Below are positions 24,354 through 39,500 of a stretch of 64,000 nucleotides of DNA, piece by piece (the first letter of the stretch is position 1; each line of letters begins with the position of its first letter). Made by a program: the position numbers and the translations under genes. Under the pieces are notes generated by a model. The model saw only the letters and a list, made by a program, of their open reading frames with translations, made no database searches and was not told the DNA's origin. Source of the stretch: Myoxocephalus aenaeus (Eukaryota; Chordata; Actinopteri; Perciformes; Cottidae); the NCBI GenBank assembly GCA_038501785.1, contig JBAMJR010000137.1, forward strand, positions 4,158,001 to 4,222,000, read 5' to 3'.

Positions 24354-27300
24354 ATATAATTAAATTAAATTGGGTTTGTAGTCATTGGACCCTGATGGGC
24401 TTCTGTGAGTAATATTGTCGTCCTACAAAGGGTTAAGCAGAGCGAGGTACTGTATGTTTGGCTGACTGCAGAGTGAAACAGGATGCAGCGGCTGCATTGT
24501 CAGCCTGCTGGTGTGAGTGCAAACAGATGAGGAAATGCTGGAGCGGGTACTCCAAAACTCGGGTTACCCTGGAAACGGTTTGCGTCATGATCGCCAGCAA
24601 TTAGCTTGCCCCTCTTTAGTTTTCATGATAGGTCTGCCAGAGCTTAGCCTTAATGACTTTGCTGTCTGAAGAGTCACCGTCACAAAAGGGCTCGCAAAAT
24701 ATTCACAGACGGTTTTATTTTGTTTCTCTGTCATTGTTATTTTAGGACATAGTTTGGGTTATGGCTTGTTTGATGCTGTGTTTGGAAATGCGTATAAAGA
24801 GCGGTGCAACTCTCCCCCTCTTTCTTATCTTTCTCTAATGAGCATTGATGTGATGTCCTGACCTCGTCTATCTGCTTGTTATTACGCACAAAGCTTATTC
24901 GTGGCTGAGTTGTTTGGGCTCAGAATGTTGGACTAGAGAGGTTTGGGCTAATTAGAACATTATTTCCCCTGCAACTATTGTATCAGCCTCCCATACTCTG
25001 CTTGTTTCCACAACATGACACATGTGCAAATGTGAAATTGATGTATAAGATAACGAGAAAATGCTGGCTTTATGTGCAACACAATCAAGCTTTGTTTTGT
25101 TTGGGGAGTTGAGGAGTTTTTACTGTGCCGCTCATCTCAAAGAATTTTGATTACACCACAAGGTTCCCAACAATGCAAATATTTCAGGTGGCTGAGCTTT
25201 TAAGTTCAGGATGAGGTTGTTGAACCTTGCATGTGTTGACTGTTGGTTCAGTCCGTGACAGGGTGAGAGAGCAGAGGGAGAGAGCTCGGCCAGGTTTGGT
25301 CGAGGGCTGGTATTGTAAAATTAGACTTCTATGACATAGATGGTGTGAGCCCATATGTAAACGGTTGCAGTGGGACTGTAAGCATGAGGGGAGGGATGTA
25401 GTATATTTAAGTTTAATTTAAGTGAGCGCATACCATAGGTTTTACTGACCGGTAATAGCCTCCAGACGACTTTGTTGCTATAACATCATCTTTTCCTTCA
25501 ATATTCTTAAAGCTTTATGTGATGATTTGAAGGCATGGTTAGACGAGAGGGATTTTGTGGCACTGATAATTTATACAACTATTATGTTTGCATTGCATTC
25601 TCATTGCATCCCCTCTACTTTTCTCTCCCCCGTTTTATTGTCTTTATCTCTGTCTCTCATTTCTTTCTGTCTTCCTCTGTGCGCCTCTTTTGAAAACGGT
25701 GTCAGCACTGCTGCTTTTACACCAAAAGGCTGTTGCTAAGTGACGGTTGACGTCAGCCGCAGCTACAGAGGAGGGCTTGTGTGTGTTTAGCAGCTGAGGG
25801 CAGATCCCACTGAAAAGGGCAAAACTGTGAAGCACTATTAGTCACTGCAATGAAAACCCGAACTTCAACCAACAGGATTGCCATTTCCAATAACTGCACA
25901 ATTTATTCTGAGTGATTTATGGTAAAAGTAAATCTTTCAAAAGTGGAGTGGTGAGGTTTAAGCAAAAAAAAAAAAAAAAAAAAGAATCGGAGAAACTGTT
26001 CTCAGGCAATCCCCACCCCCTTTTCTTCACTTTTTCTTTAGTCTGTCGCTGTCTCCTTTTCTTTCTCCCTTTTAACCCCCATCCGCCCCATCCGCCCCTC
26101 CCCCAACACACACACACAGACGCACGCACACACACACACAGGCTCAAATGCCAGACACCCCTCCTCCCCTTCCCCTAACATAATGTAAGTACGATTTTGT
26201 AGATATATTTTTGTGTCTGACGAAAGACGCTGATCCTCAGTGTGATATCTCCCCCATCCGGCCAAGGTTGCTCTTGAGCTGCTCGCCATTGTTCCCGGGG
26301 ACCTGTATCCCCCCTGTATTCTCTCTCTTGTGACAGCACACGGAATTTGTTTGGTTAAAGTGGACCAAACTAAAAGCGTATCTACATTTCAGGTTAAATA
26401 TAAAAGTGCACTTATTGCATTCACAACTCATAAAGCATTGGTTTTAGTGATCACTGCAAGGATTTAGTACTTGTTTTGTCTGCATCAAAGCTACAATACC
26501 GAACCAAAATAATTTGTTTTTTCTTGCTTGACACACACAAGATAGTATCTTTGTCTTTTCTGTGAGAAAGGTGAGAGCACAATGAGGCAGTAATCTAGCA
26601 GGTGTACAGTCGGAGATGGTTGTTTGCGTATGGCTGCGGCAGGAGACAAACCAGCAGGACTGGTGGGTCTAGTGGCAGACATAGGTGTCTGCAGCCGTCA
26701 CATGGAGCTCACTGATGGCAGAACGAGTGAGTGGAAAGTACAGGGTTTTAATCGCACACCCCATCTGCAGCTGATACACACTGTGCCTCTCAGATACAGT
26801 CAGAGCTGTGGCCCAACCCAAACGGTTTGCTCCCTGGGAAGGCCCTGTCATGATGTGCTCATCAGAACTTTTGAAGAGTGATCAAGGTCTGACGTGCAGT
26901 GGTTTAGTGGCCAGTCGAATTCCCTTTAAGTAGAAGACCATTTCTCGCCACTCTTGTGAAACTGTTGACATCTTTGTTTGTCAAGACACCCTTCAGGGGC
27001 ACTCCTGGCACTGTGAGTGATGCCAGTCAAATATCTCTTTATTCAATTTAAGATATACCATGTATTTGCACTATAAAAGCTTTGAGCCAGTGTCTCTAAC
27101 TTATACTGATACATTCTGCAATGCATTGGATTGAGCGACCCTATTTTGGCCCGAAATATCTCGTACCTGTATCAAAGGATCGACTGGCTCGACAGTGGAC
27201 CCGATGCCACATATCAACAGCAGGCACCCGAGCACGGCACCATAGACACAGGGCATTAAGCACCAGGTGCTCTGCTGCAAGTAGTTGGCTGGGAGGTTGG

Positions 27301-30300
27301 AGCGGATTAAAGATGCAGTAATTGCGTCACAAGGGGAACTCTACCGGCCATATGATCACATAGAACGTTTGATGTTACTTTTGCTAAGTGATTGAAAAAC
27401 TGGTTGGTTGGTTGTACAAATATAAAAAACAGGCTTCAAGCAAATTGAGGAGAATAAAAGAAATGCAGTTGACATTTTCTCAGTTAGCTCGTTGGTTAAC
27501 AGTTGGTTATTTTCTCATTTCTTTAAGTATTTTTCTGTTCTCAAAATGAGGCTGAAACGCTATTAAATCACTATCACTATGCCCAACATCTAGGTAATTT
27601 CTCATATTTCTTTCACCCATCTTTCGGGAACAAGATACTTGGTTGTATTATAGTTGTATTACACAAGTATTTGAGCTGAAAAAGGCCGCAACATAGACCT
27701 GGATATACTTCTACAATTTAACACAGCCAGTTAATCTCAGTATGCTTGAAAGACCCACTCATGATCATCATACATTTCACCTTTTTAATAAGTACTTGAT
27801 CACATGCATCAATATTGTAAGTAATCACTAAAGATTGGCAAAGCTAAAAAAAACAAAAAAAACTGTGCAGCCCTACCTAAGGTTTAAAGTATCATAGATG
27901 TCTGTTAAACTATGTATTCAGCAAAGATCATGTATCATGTTTTGGACACATTAATAGTCTGCCCATGAAGATAATGCAGTGAAGTTAACTGTTTGCATGT
28001 CATGGAACAACAGAGCAGTCAGAGAAACAAGCTTAAGGTCACATTCAGGCAGCGCAACTCTACAAAACAAACAGCACTGAAATGTTTTGTTGGTGTTGTT
28101 AAGTCTGGATTACGTATCATGACACCGGAGTCGTATCTAGTATACAGTGAGTCAGACGCTTCATGACAATAACCTACAGTGATGTTGATTCTTTCATTTC
28201 TGAACAAAATTAATAATTAAAACTACATTTAAGAAATATAATTTTTAAAGGAATTATGCAGATTGTTATTTCACATGTTGGAATTACATTTTAACATTTA
28301 TAAGGCGACCAGAAAACAGCGTCAATGAAGAAAAAGGTAGCGCCTGCACACCATACTCGCTTACTCCATGCCACAAAGGTTTGAAGCTTAGTTTATTCTC
28401 GCCTCAGTGTAACCACAGCCTGCTTGGTCGTGCGCCTCTACATTTTTTTACTTGGTGCGCGTGGTGCGCACGATGACCTGACTCACAAATAGTTCACTGA
28501 TAAAAACACTAGTTACATGTCTAGAAAGTATACACAAGAAAGCCAATTATTTGTCTTAGATGCGCTTTAGAAACAGGAGGTCTTAAAAATCTTAATTTGA
28601 TGATATATTTTGCCAGCCAAATCAAATTGTTTCCAGGATATTCAACCTTTCTTTATAGTACATTTAATACTGGACTTGTTTCTTTACAGGGCTTGTACAA
28701 AGACAATAAAGTCATCCATGAATATGAGATATGAGTTTCCAGTTAATTACAATTCCTCCTCTGCATTATGGCGGTTAGTTTATGGCTTTTTGCTTGTTAC
28801 ACTCGTTGTCTTCTTGCTTACTTCACAGTACATTTAGTTTGTACGCTACCTGGCGTTCCGGAGAATCATGCAACACTCGGAGCTCGCGTCACGGTGTCAA
28901 GCGCGAGTATAAACAAAGCTTAATATGTTTCAATCCCACTTGGATCTTTGTTAGGTCTGTATGCTTGAAAAGTGGAACCCCACCCATATTTATAAATCAT
29001 GCACCCCAATAGGCTAACAAGCTCTGTGGTGGCAGGTGTGGTTCATCCAAAATGGCCCGGGTGATATAAGATCCACAAAACAATAGACAATTAACAATTC
29101 AATAAAGTAAAGAAAACAATTGAGAGTGATACGAGCAAATGTCTCAAAGAAAATTTACATTTTCTAGCTCTCTCTTTCTTGTATTCTTCAACTTGACAAT
29201 CACTGTTTTCAAACTATTGCTAATGCTGAAGTTTTGTTCCTTTAATCATGAACAGGAGTGCTCTTTTTCAGTCATGCCAGTGTCTTTATTCCTAGAAATG
29301 TAAAGTCAAAGGACTGTATACTACACAAAGCTTGGTAAACTGGCTACATGTAGGCCTCACCTTTGCTCTCCTCAACTCTGTTTAGTAAACCTACCTCAGG
29401 TTTGTTTGTGTGACTCTGACTCATCTGACAGTCAGCCAGTGTTCCAGTATTTATGCCATGTGGCATCTGTCTCAGATGATGTAGGCATACCTCACCGAGC
29501 TCTGAGTTTCTACTTACAGATGTAAAATGCTGATCTCTGGTGGTTTCAGCATCATGTTGTGACCCGCACTCTGTCAGCACTGGCTGCACAGTCTGCTCAT
29601 TCTGAAGATCTGGGATATTGAGGGGAGAGAAACTCAAGACCCTAGTCTATTTTAAAGTAGCCTGTTTAAACTGTAAACTGCAAGATTAATTTAAAAAAAA
29701 AAAAAAATGTGAGTAAAAAAAAAAAACTGCCCATGCATACGAGTCAACTTTATTCCATTTTATATTCTGCCTTCATTTGCCATTCAGGATACATTTTGTG
29801 CTGATTTCTGTTTGTTCAATGCAGCAATAGCAGAAGATAAGTATCTATGAATTAATTAGATATCCTGTGCTCAATTGTTGAATTGGAGTCATGTGACTGT
29901 TGCATCCTGTGATGAATGTCGCCCCCAAATAGCCTTTCTGGAATGCGTTTGTGCTAATATGCAGAAATATCTATTGAATTAAAATATTGTTTCTGCAATA
30001 TTTCTTAAAAGCAGGAAGAAAGGTACATCATTTTATGAAATTCACTGTTTCGGCCGGTGCGGTACTGCACGTCCTTACTTTACACTCCTTAACTCTTTCC
30101 CAACAGCAGCTTCTCCATGTTTGTCTCTTGGAGCATACTGGCCTCGTGGCCGTCTCACATTATGTGTGCACTAAACACCAGGGAATCTACAGTGTGAAAC
30201 ACCCCACCCCTGTACCAAGCCAGGGTGGATTATTCTCATGAAACATATTTTTTTTGTGCTTTTGTTATGTTGCAACAAAATACATATTGGGCCTCTTACA

Positions 30301-33300
30301 GTGTATGGTTTAGTCCCTGGCGTGTTACAGTGTTGCAAACTATCAGCATGGAGTTGCTGTTTGCCCACACATTGTTGTAAAAAGCAGTCACCTGTCGATT
30401 GTCTTGCCATACCAAGGGAAGTGGATTGTTGCACACTTGTGGGTGATTGCCTCACACTGAAGAAGGCGTTTTGCCTGAAACATCTGCGTCAAATGGAATG
30501 ACTGAACTGGAGTACGATCTTTGACATTTTAGCTATCAAAAATATTCAGAAAGTCTGGAAATGTGTGACATTTTATATTTAAATGGAGATCTATGAGAAC
30601 TGTCCTTTCCAATACCCATACTACCAAACCATTTAGTGGGCTGGAAAAAGATTTAGTATGTCCCAGAACCTGGTATGTCAAATGCAGTATGCCAAAAATA
30701 CCAGGATGTCCTAATACATCCGGTTGCTTTTTGCAGTGTGCAAGGCATGGTTTTCTGGCTATTCTGACCCACAATCCTCTGCTCAGCTGACCTTCTCGCT
30801 CTGCTGAGCGAGAAGGTCAAAGTTCTAGGTGCAAGGTTATGAAGAAGTAGTATGTTCCAAATGAATGCATACTGCATGCAACAGTGCATACTTTGTAAGG
30901 GCAGCTGCAGTATGTACTAAAAGTAAAAAGAAAAAGTATGCCATTTGAAACGTAGACTCAGTGTTTTTTTTAACACAGACCTTAAAGCTGCATTCTTGGA
31001 TTTCTAACCATTGAAGGGCAGCAGATATCTAAAACCAGCTTTCAAACACACAGCTTTGACATATTAATGTTGACCGTATACTGTATATAGCCTTAATGTT
31101 AGCAGACGGTTGCCTACATACACATTCAGCAGACACGGAGCGACATTATTATCTCATTTGGGTCATGTTTCTGAGTGCAAAATTTGCTTTTATCTCTGGT
31201 TTGGTCTCTATTTAGGTTGCTACATGTTTAACTTTCTTCACCAGCTTTGTCTGCTGTTAGGCAGTTTAGCTTTTTGACTGAAAACAGCTTCCTGCTGCTG
31301 CTGGAGACGACGCTTGTTGAGAGCGGGGAACTACGGACTGAACCATACAGTAAATACTCGAATGTTAAACCAAAATGTTGACCGAAAAGAGACTAAAAGG
31401 CTCCTTAGAGCTGCAGAGCATTGTAATAATTCTCTTTGGACTTGTGTGTATGAGCGTAATGATTTACAGCCACTTATTTTATGATCTTATATCACTCAGC
31501 AAAGTTTCTCTAGACTATCACACCTTGTAAAAATAATATCCAGCTATAATCGCCATACAAAAAACCTTTGTGGCTGTGAGGCATTTTGAAAAGTACATGA
31601 AGGAGCCCCGTAGGATTCTGACCTTTACCTCTATGATCCAACCCAGGCCTTCACTCCACCATCAGGAGGGCAGGAAAGGACAGGCAGCAACATGCCCTTC
31701 GTTAATATGGAGCAGACAAACAGACTTTCACTATGAATTTGCCAAGTGGAGTGTATTGAATTGGGTTAAACGACTCTCATATGTATAACCATAAGTCATT
31801 TGAGTGCAATCTCAAATAACTTTAACGACAAGTAGACAGATGTTGAGGCGCTCAAGAGCGGCCTGTTCCATATTGATTTTGACCTTTTAACTTGACAAGT
31901 GTACAAATGTAAGCTTCTTAAGCTTTTTTTCCGCCTCAGCTTTAAAGGCAGCTTTGTGAATTTGATACGTAAAGTAGAAATAAGAAGCTGCCGAGAGCCA
32001 GCGTTGGTCACTTGATTGTAAATGATTTACTTTACACACAATTTCCGTCTCTTCTCGCTGCTCTTTGTGTCTGTCTCACTCTCTCTACTTCCCTGTGAAC
32101 TCCTCCTCCCACGGCTCGGCTCTGATGGATGGCGTTTGTGTTCACATGCTTGTTATTGGCCAGAGCTCCAGGGCTCAGGCGTTAGGTTGTGTTTATGAGA
32201 GGAGCTTGCACTGATTCCACGATAAAACCAAATGTTCCCTTACAAGGCTTCGAGCCTCCCTCATCGAGCTCACATGTCCATATCAGGTATAACCTTCCTG
32301 TTACTCAGGTCTCCCAGTCTCCAAACTATAGCTTGGTCTTGGGCTCTACAGTGGTCAAAAAAGGTTGCGTGTGAAGGACATACATGACATGTTTGCACTT
32401 TGATAGAGAGACAGAGTTCAAGCTAGAATATGCTGAGAATATGGACTATTTGTTTTACAACAGTTACAAAACATTACTTAAATATTACATTGATATAAAT
32501 GACAGGAAAGTGTCGCTTATTCTCACATTTGAGAAGTTGGAGCCTCAGAGCGTGCTGCATTTTTGCTTGATAAATGACTTAACCACTCAATCAATTTTCA
32601 AAATTGTTTCTGTTAATCCACTAATCGCTTCGGCGCTGAATTATACACAAATGAACAGCCTGTTCAAAATGTCCCGAGCTGTCTTTTTAAATGACGGCTC
32701 TATACAAACAAACGTGGCGCAGCTGCCGTAACCAGTTAACATACATAATGTTAAACGTCATTCAACGACTGCAGATCTGATCCATGGAAACATACTGAAG
32801 GCCTATCCGATGCCAAAACACCAGACGGGAGGTTATTGTATAAAGAGAAAAAAATGTATAACTCAGGAAAGTTCCCACAGTGGCACGATTTAATCCAACC
32901 AGAGTAGTGTGCAGCTATATGACATATTGCATCGTTGTAAAAGCTGAGCCATGTTATACGTGTTCACCGGGCTGCGCCGGAGCCCAGAGCGATCTCAATG
33001 AGGAGGCTGTCGTTTCTCACACAGCGTTGTTGTCAGTTTTTCAACACCGCAATAAAGTTCAAGAGCTTGGTGAGTAAAAACCCAGTAGATCCCATGTGCC
33101 TGCCAGGACTTAAACTCATTGAGTACGATTGTAAACCAATGTAGATAAAATGTATGGAACAAAAAGCCATGTGACCAAAAATGTATATAACAGCTCCGTG
33201 TGCACAGGGAGTCTTGAACACGAAAGCCGTCTGGTCCAAGGCTGCCTGGGCATACTTTCAACCAAAAACATTGGCACTGACATCACCTCTGTCCTCTCGC

Positions 33301-34951
33301 ATATCTTTGATGATACCAATTCCAAACAGCTTGTTGCAAACCAAATGTGCTGATATCGGTAGAGGGAAATACAGGTGTAAGAAAAGGAAAACCAAACAGA
33401 GAGACTAGTCAGATGTGGTTACTTATTGTCCCTGAATAAACAGCTCATTAAATGTTTTTTTGATGACATATGAAGCTCTCGTTAGGCTCTGACTGTACTC
33501 TCTGTGCTCCATAAGGTCAATGGTCCTTTTGTTAATTACTTGTGTTCACACTGGGTGAACCCGGGATATTTATGAACCTGCAGATCTGCAAATCAATGTC
33601 AGCAGAAAGGACTTTGTGAAGTACTATTCAGAGTATTTACTCTTGGGCTCTCTGCCACCGCTCTCCAAAGGTCGTACATGCCTATATTCTTGCCAATCTC
33701 TTGTGATAGCGATGAATTGCTACGTTCCAGGTCAACAAAAAATATAAGCTCTGATAAAATGTAACCCATAGCCTGCAGTGCAGACTGCCTGCAACTATTT
33801 ATAGGGGCAAGATTTCCTGAATGGTTTCCACTAAATGTGAGGCCAAAGTCATGCATGGATTAAATCCCTTTATGTGGAGTATGTTTTGTTGTGTAAAATT
33901 GTCATCCTAAAAAAAATTCTCTTTTGAGTCCTGTTTGTTTGCTGTCACCAACTTGAATTACACAGGTGTAATTTATTGCTTGAATCTCTTTTATAAAGCT
34001 CTGTTTACAGTATATAATACATATTTAAAATATTTGTTTGCAGTGTGTAGACCTATTCCTGCATTCTATCTGACCCGCAGAGTAGCTGTGAATGTAAGAA
34101 ACTCAGTTTCAAACAAACAAATCCTTCGTAACTGCGGCCTATTTTCTATCAGTTTATTATTTATTATCAAGTTAGATTCACTTCAACATTTCTGTCATTT
34201 CTGATTTACTAGATTGCACACAGCAGCATTTGGTTATAAAGGAAAAGATGCATGTTGTTGGTCAGATTCAAATACAATTGAATCTGTTTTTCTTTTTATG
34301 CTTTTGTAGGTCCTTAAAACACTGCAACTGGTGTGCAGGCTGAATTTGCCAGCATTGGTAGCTGCCGACTGAGTTTACAGTCAAAAAGTTATGGGCCGTT
34401 TCAACATGAAACGTAACATTGTGGGAAAAAGTTCCTCATCGATGTACTAGGGTTGACCTTACTCAGATTGTGTCATTGGCATTGAGTCAATGCTGATAGG
34501 TAAACTGAGATATGTGTCTCTGGTTAAGCTACATACCTGTGTTCCATCCCTACACCAAAATAACCTCTTTATATTCAGTTCTTCTAAATCTCAAGGGTGT
34601 AATAGCAACTAGTCCCTTTTATTTTTAATTTTTTTGCTGGGTCATCTGATCAACAATCAGTATCACAATAACTAACATTTTCATAACAATGCACTGAAAA
34701 GGGGAAGAAAAGCACAATTATTACTTATTTATTGCTGTATAATTCCATTATTGACATTTTGTACAGTACTCATCTATTTTTCTTTAAAACAATTTATGGA
34801 AATAAACTGAATTACTTATAATGAACATGTTCTGAAGATTTAACATTGTTTCAGTCAATAACAAAATAGAATCTTAAGAATTGAAAACATTTTGATAATT
34901 TCCCAAATGCAAAATACATATTCTTCATTTTCTTTATTAAAACACATCTTT

Positions 34952-35013
<62 letters not shown>

Positions 35014-36420
35014 GGGCACATCTTAAATTCCAATTTCAGTAAAAAGCAACGCTAAAGTTGCATTACGTAACTTAAATAAGTAATCTCTTAAAATAGATTG
35101 TCTTACTGAAATCTATTTTCACTTGTTTGCGTTTGACATTTTCAATGCCATTGTTGTGGCTTCTCCTCAACATGAAGCATGGCACCAAGCAGATGCTGCC
35201 CCATTTCCTTAGCAAAGGCTCCATCATGGCCTCTTTGGTTTTCCTCCCACTGCTCTACATGTATGAGGACTGGGATTAATAGTTGCACAGGTAGAGAAGA
35301 GTCCCTCTTCTCCTGACTGCATCTGTAAACTAATTGGTAATAAGAGCACTTTGCTGACAGACATCCAGGTCCATCCATGACGGGCTCACGGATCCTTTGA
35401 GTCATCATCTGCGTTGATAACCATCTTGCAGCACATGATGTCTCAAACCTTTGTTGTGGTATTATTATAATTTTTTTCCTATAACAATTCTTTCCTTTTC
35501 AGCTACCACAGGAGGTACTGACAATCTTATTGCTCAATCTTGTTGCTTGTTCCACATGATGTGTTTTTAAAGCATGTTCTGCAATACAATGCAGGTTAAG
35601 TAACACGGAAAGATAAGGATACATAGCTCATCTCTTGTGCATATTTCGTCACAGTGACACAATATGTGGGGAAATGCACATATTCTCTAGCTCTGACACA
35701 CTGCCAGTGTAAAACTTTCCTGAGGACTTCCCAGTAAATACACTATCTAACTCGGTTGGGTGTAAAATTCACATTGATGCAAATCAATGAAAAAATTGTT
35801 CTTACAGTCATCTATCTTTATTCTGGTCCTTCTTACATCTCTTTCTGGTGGATGCTAAAGTGATCCAAGGTCAAATGACTGCTGGGACCCTTTAATATCT
35901 CCCGAGGCTTGAAACGAGGACACACCTGCAGCCTCAGAGCGGTAGCCTGAGGGATGTCTAGTCTTGCCTTCCCTTCCTGAGCCTTCAAGTGCTTTTCTCC
36001 GTAGCCTCCTCAACTCATCCTACACCCATCCTTTTGCTGCTGCAACCCCAGTACAGCGGTGGCAGCCTTTTAGGCCTCTTTTCATTCTTAATGGGTCTCC
36101 ACCACGATGGACACCAACCACGAGGACCCTACTGTATGTCTGATAAAACCAACACCGTTCCATGTCCCTTCGATTTGTCCAATCTCGTGGTCTTGATGAA
36201 ATGACAGTATTGGAAAAGCGCGCCATCGAAATTGGTCCAGCACAAAGCATTTTTCCGGCTACTTCCCAAATGGCTCATGGTGCACAGTTGCAATTCTTCC
36301 ACTCACTTTTTCTGTCGGTCTTGTTCTGGTCCATCTGCTTTATTTTTCTGGGGACACAGCTGGCTGACATATTCACAACAGCCAGGAAGCAGACTGCAAC
36401 TGCTATCTTCCCCCCTTCAA

Positions 36421-36507
<87 letters not shown>

Positions 36508-39500
36508 GTGGACAAAACTCCATTTCTCACAGAATATCTCATTATACTTCATTTCCTTGCTTGTGATTTTTTTTTTATAGGTAAATTGGATAACATCACA
36601 TTGAGAATTTAATTTACGTTAGTTACTTATTGTAACTCCAGATGCTATTAGTATAGAACTACTGGCAGCACAGAAACTCTTCACAAAGAATGTCCTCCAC
36701 TAAAATGTAAACAGTTCATAAAAGATTTCTTGGAATGCACTGGTAATACATAATGGTAATATCTTGATCATACATCAGAGTTAAATATGTCCCACACAAA
36801 ACAGAATTGCGTAAAAACTTGCATATACTCCAGTTGTGTTCACTCTCTTTCACTTCCGGCCCGTGGTTGCATTTGTTAATGCATCTGTAACTATTAATTA
36901 ACAACCACCTGTCTGTCTGGAGAGAGTAAGGCTAGGGAGGTTTAGAAAAGTTGTTTCACTGTATTTTGCCTTGTGACAAAGGTCGGGCTTTTGACCTTGA
37001 GGTGGGCGTTTCTACTTTGTGGATGAAGGCTTGTAGATGTACAGTTTTCAAAACTTACTATATTGAAATATATCAATCTCCCATTAGTTGTTTATTTCAC
37101 AGATTGGCGATAGGAATACCATCCTCATATAATGTGACATGGTGCTGGAATGTAAGGAGAAAAACAATTAGGTTGTCTCCATTTCCGTTAAAAGCAGACC
37201 AGTAGTGACACTAACTTGAGCAAAATATAAAATGTTAAGCTCATCTTTCATTGTAATTATTCTTGTTTCAACACTCTTTTCAGCCTCTAAAATGTAAACT
37301 TCACAAAAAAATACCTGGAGCCAAAAGATGTTGACACCGCCTCTGTGCCTGTGTTCCCTTTATTCAGTGCTGCTCCCTTGTTATCCTCCTGTAGCACATG
37401 GGAACATGGTGTCAAGTAACCTAATGCCATCCAGACACTGATCGTTATCTGGCTAGTAACCTTTACTGCATCATGCTTTAAATCAGCTTCTTTTATATTA
37501 TCCGACAGCATATATCTCCCTCTGAGTCACTGTACATTTCCAGGTGATAATTCCGTGGTGACATGCCCAAAAGAATCGTGGGCCACTCGGGTTTGTTTAC
37601 ATATAGAGCAGAGGATCTAGACAACCAAGGCAGATGAGTCTCTGAAATACTCTCAAGGCAGAGGGACCGGACGTTTATTCCAAAGCCTATCCCATGCTCT
37701 TCATTAGCCCGGCTGTCTCCACATTGAGCACGCTATGGCTTCTATTAATACCCAGAAGGCTTTGCACTGTGAACATTTGAAAGAATACTACTTTGTGGGT
37801 TGAAATGGACCTATGATGTGCTTTGTGGTGTACTTTCTTTTGCTCCACCCACAAGGATTGAGAGATGATATTGAAAACAGAAGGCGACTTCTCACTTTAA
37901 TTGAAGTCTATTAAATGTTTTTTTAATTTATTTTTCATGGAAAGTGTATTGCAATAATAATGAAATCTATTCAAATAGTTGTGCTATTTATCAATATAGA
38001 TTGTTTTGCGAGTAGCCTAATTTTAGATTTACCGGCTGTAGAGATGTATGTGTTCGCTCGAATGAAATGGGACTCGGCCTGTGGAGCTCAAAGCGCCATG
38101 AAAACTGAACTGCAATGTTTCTTTCCAGAACTATATTTCCTACATGAAACTACTCACAACAAAGTATGTGGATTATCTTGAGTAAAAAAGTGCCATATGG
38201 TCCCATTATATTTGAGAGAAGGCAGACATCTCTACGGTCGATATCTCCAAAGCTAGACAACTCCCAACAAAGTAATTTAGATCGATAAACAGCTCCACAG
38301 GTAAGAGGAACACTATGTGTGACGTGGTGAACTTTGTTCATGCCAGAAACCGATCTTAAGGTCAGACTGAAGTACTTAATTCTATAAATGACACCAATGG
38401 ACGCTGGCTTTTGCAGGGCAGCAGCTGAACAACACCAGTCCAGTGAAGTGGTAGATGAGTGTGAAAGAGAGGGATGACATTTTGCACAAGATCCTTTCCC
38501 TAGTCAAAGAATTTTCCATGGTCCTGCCAGGTTGCCCCGACAACACTGGTGACAGCCATCTGGAGGACCAAGAGTTTTCCTGTTGGCCCTGTTGACCCGC
38601 GGGCTGGTGGCGAGCCAAGCAGCACAGATGCAAAAGGATTTTTAAAGTCTTTGTTCCTGTAGATTGTCCGGCTGGTTTGACTGGGAGTCCTTCATTTATT
38701 CAAACCTTTCACTGGCAACTGAAACAGTTACTCGATACTTTTGTCATCTCCCAACTAACTCTGATTCAGTACATTCTTTGTACCATTTAGCAAAGAGTGA
38801 CAGCTTGCGCTCTGCATTAATTGTGACTTTGTAAAGCAACTGACCAAAACAAAAGTACAAATATGTACAAATATGGTATTTTGAGATAGTGCTTGATTTA
38901 TTTTGTCACACATTGACGCAATGATGAATCAATTATAAAATATATCAATATGACGTAATGCAATGTTGCTACTGCGCTATCAACTTTGAAGTATTTATCT
39001 GATTATATTTAGTGTAACAAAAGATCTGTCCATGGAGCTGCAAGATTTGAACAAATATTAATATTTTCAATAAAAAAAATTGACATATTAGGAACCCTTC
39101 AATTGTTACATTTCTGATGTTGTTTTCAACATTGAAGATTCATGTTTTAGTGCTTTTTGAAATCCTACAAACATTTAATTTAATTTTGACTTCTATCCTA
39201 GAATTATAGAATTTATAACTATGTAGAAATAAACGCGGGCAGTGTCAACTTGGTTTTAAATTGACTCAAAAGATGAGCCACACAGAAACATCTTCATGGG
39301 CGTCTGTGCTGAGACTGGTGCTGTAATCATTTTTCCTATGTCCCATTTGCTCATGCCGAAAAAGTACCTATAAATGTTACACATTAGGCCGTGTTTATGA
39401 AGCGTAATGTCCACTGCTGGATGTCAACAATTAGCATGTTTGACACTGTGAGATTTTGGGCCAACACTTGTGTTTGTAAGCCAACAAGCTCTCCATTCAC

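Noticed and set aside
29344..29637. 97-codon minus-strand frame in pde3b intron 1
   Set aside because: No domain, no splice context and no codon bias; consistent with chance.
30440..30500. gaagaaggcgttttgcc segment resembling a motif seen in some fish retroelements
   Set aside because: The resemblance is short and no element boundaries could be found.
35142..35408. 88-codon minus-strand frame in pde3b intron 1
   Set aside because: Looks protein-like in composition, but I recognise no family and see no flanking exon signals.
36162..36612. Overlapping frames of 126-134 codons at the GT array
   Set aside because: Most of their length is the GT repeat, and there is no recognisable domain.
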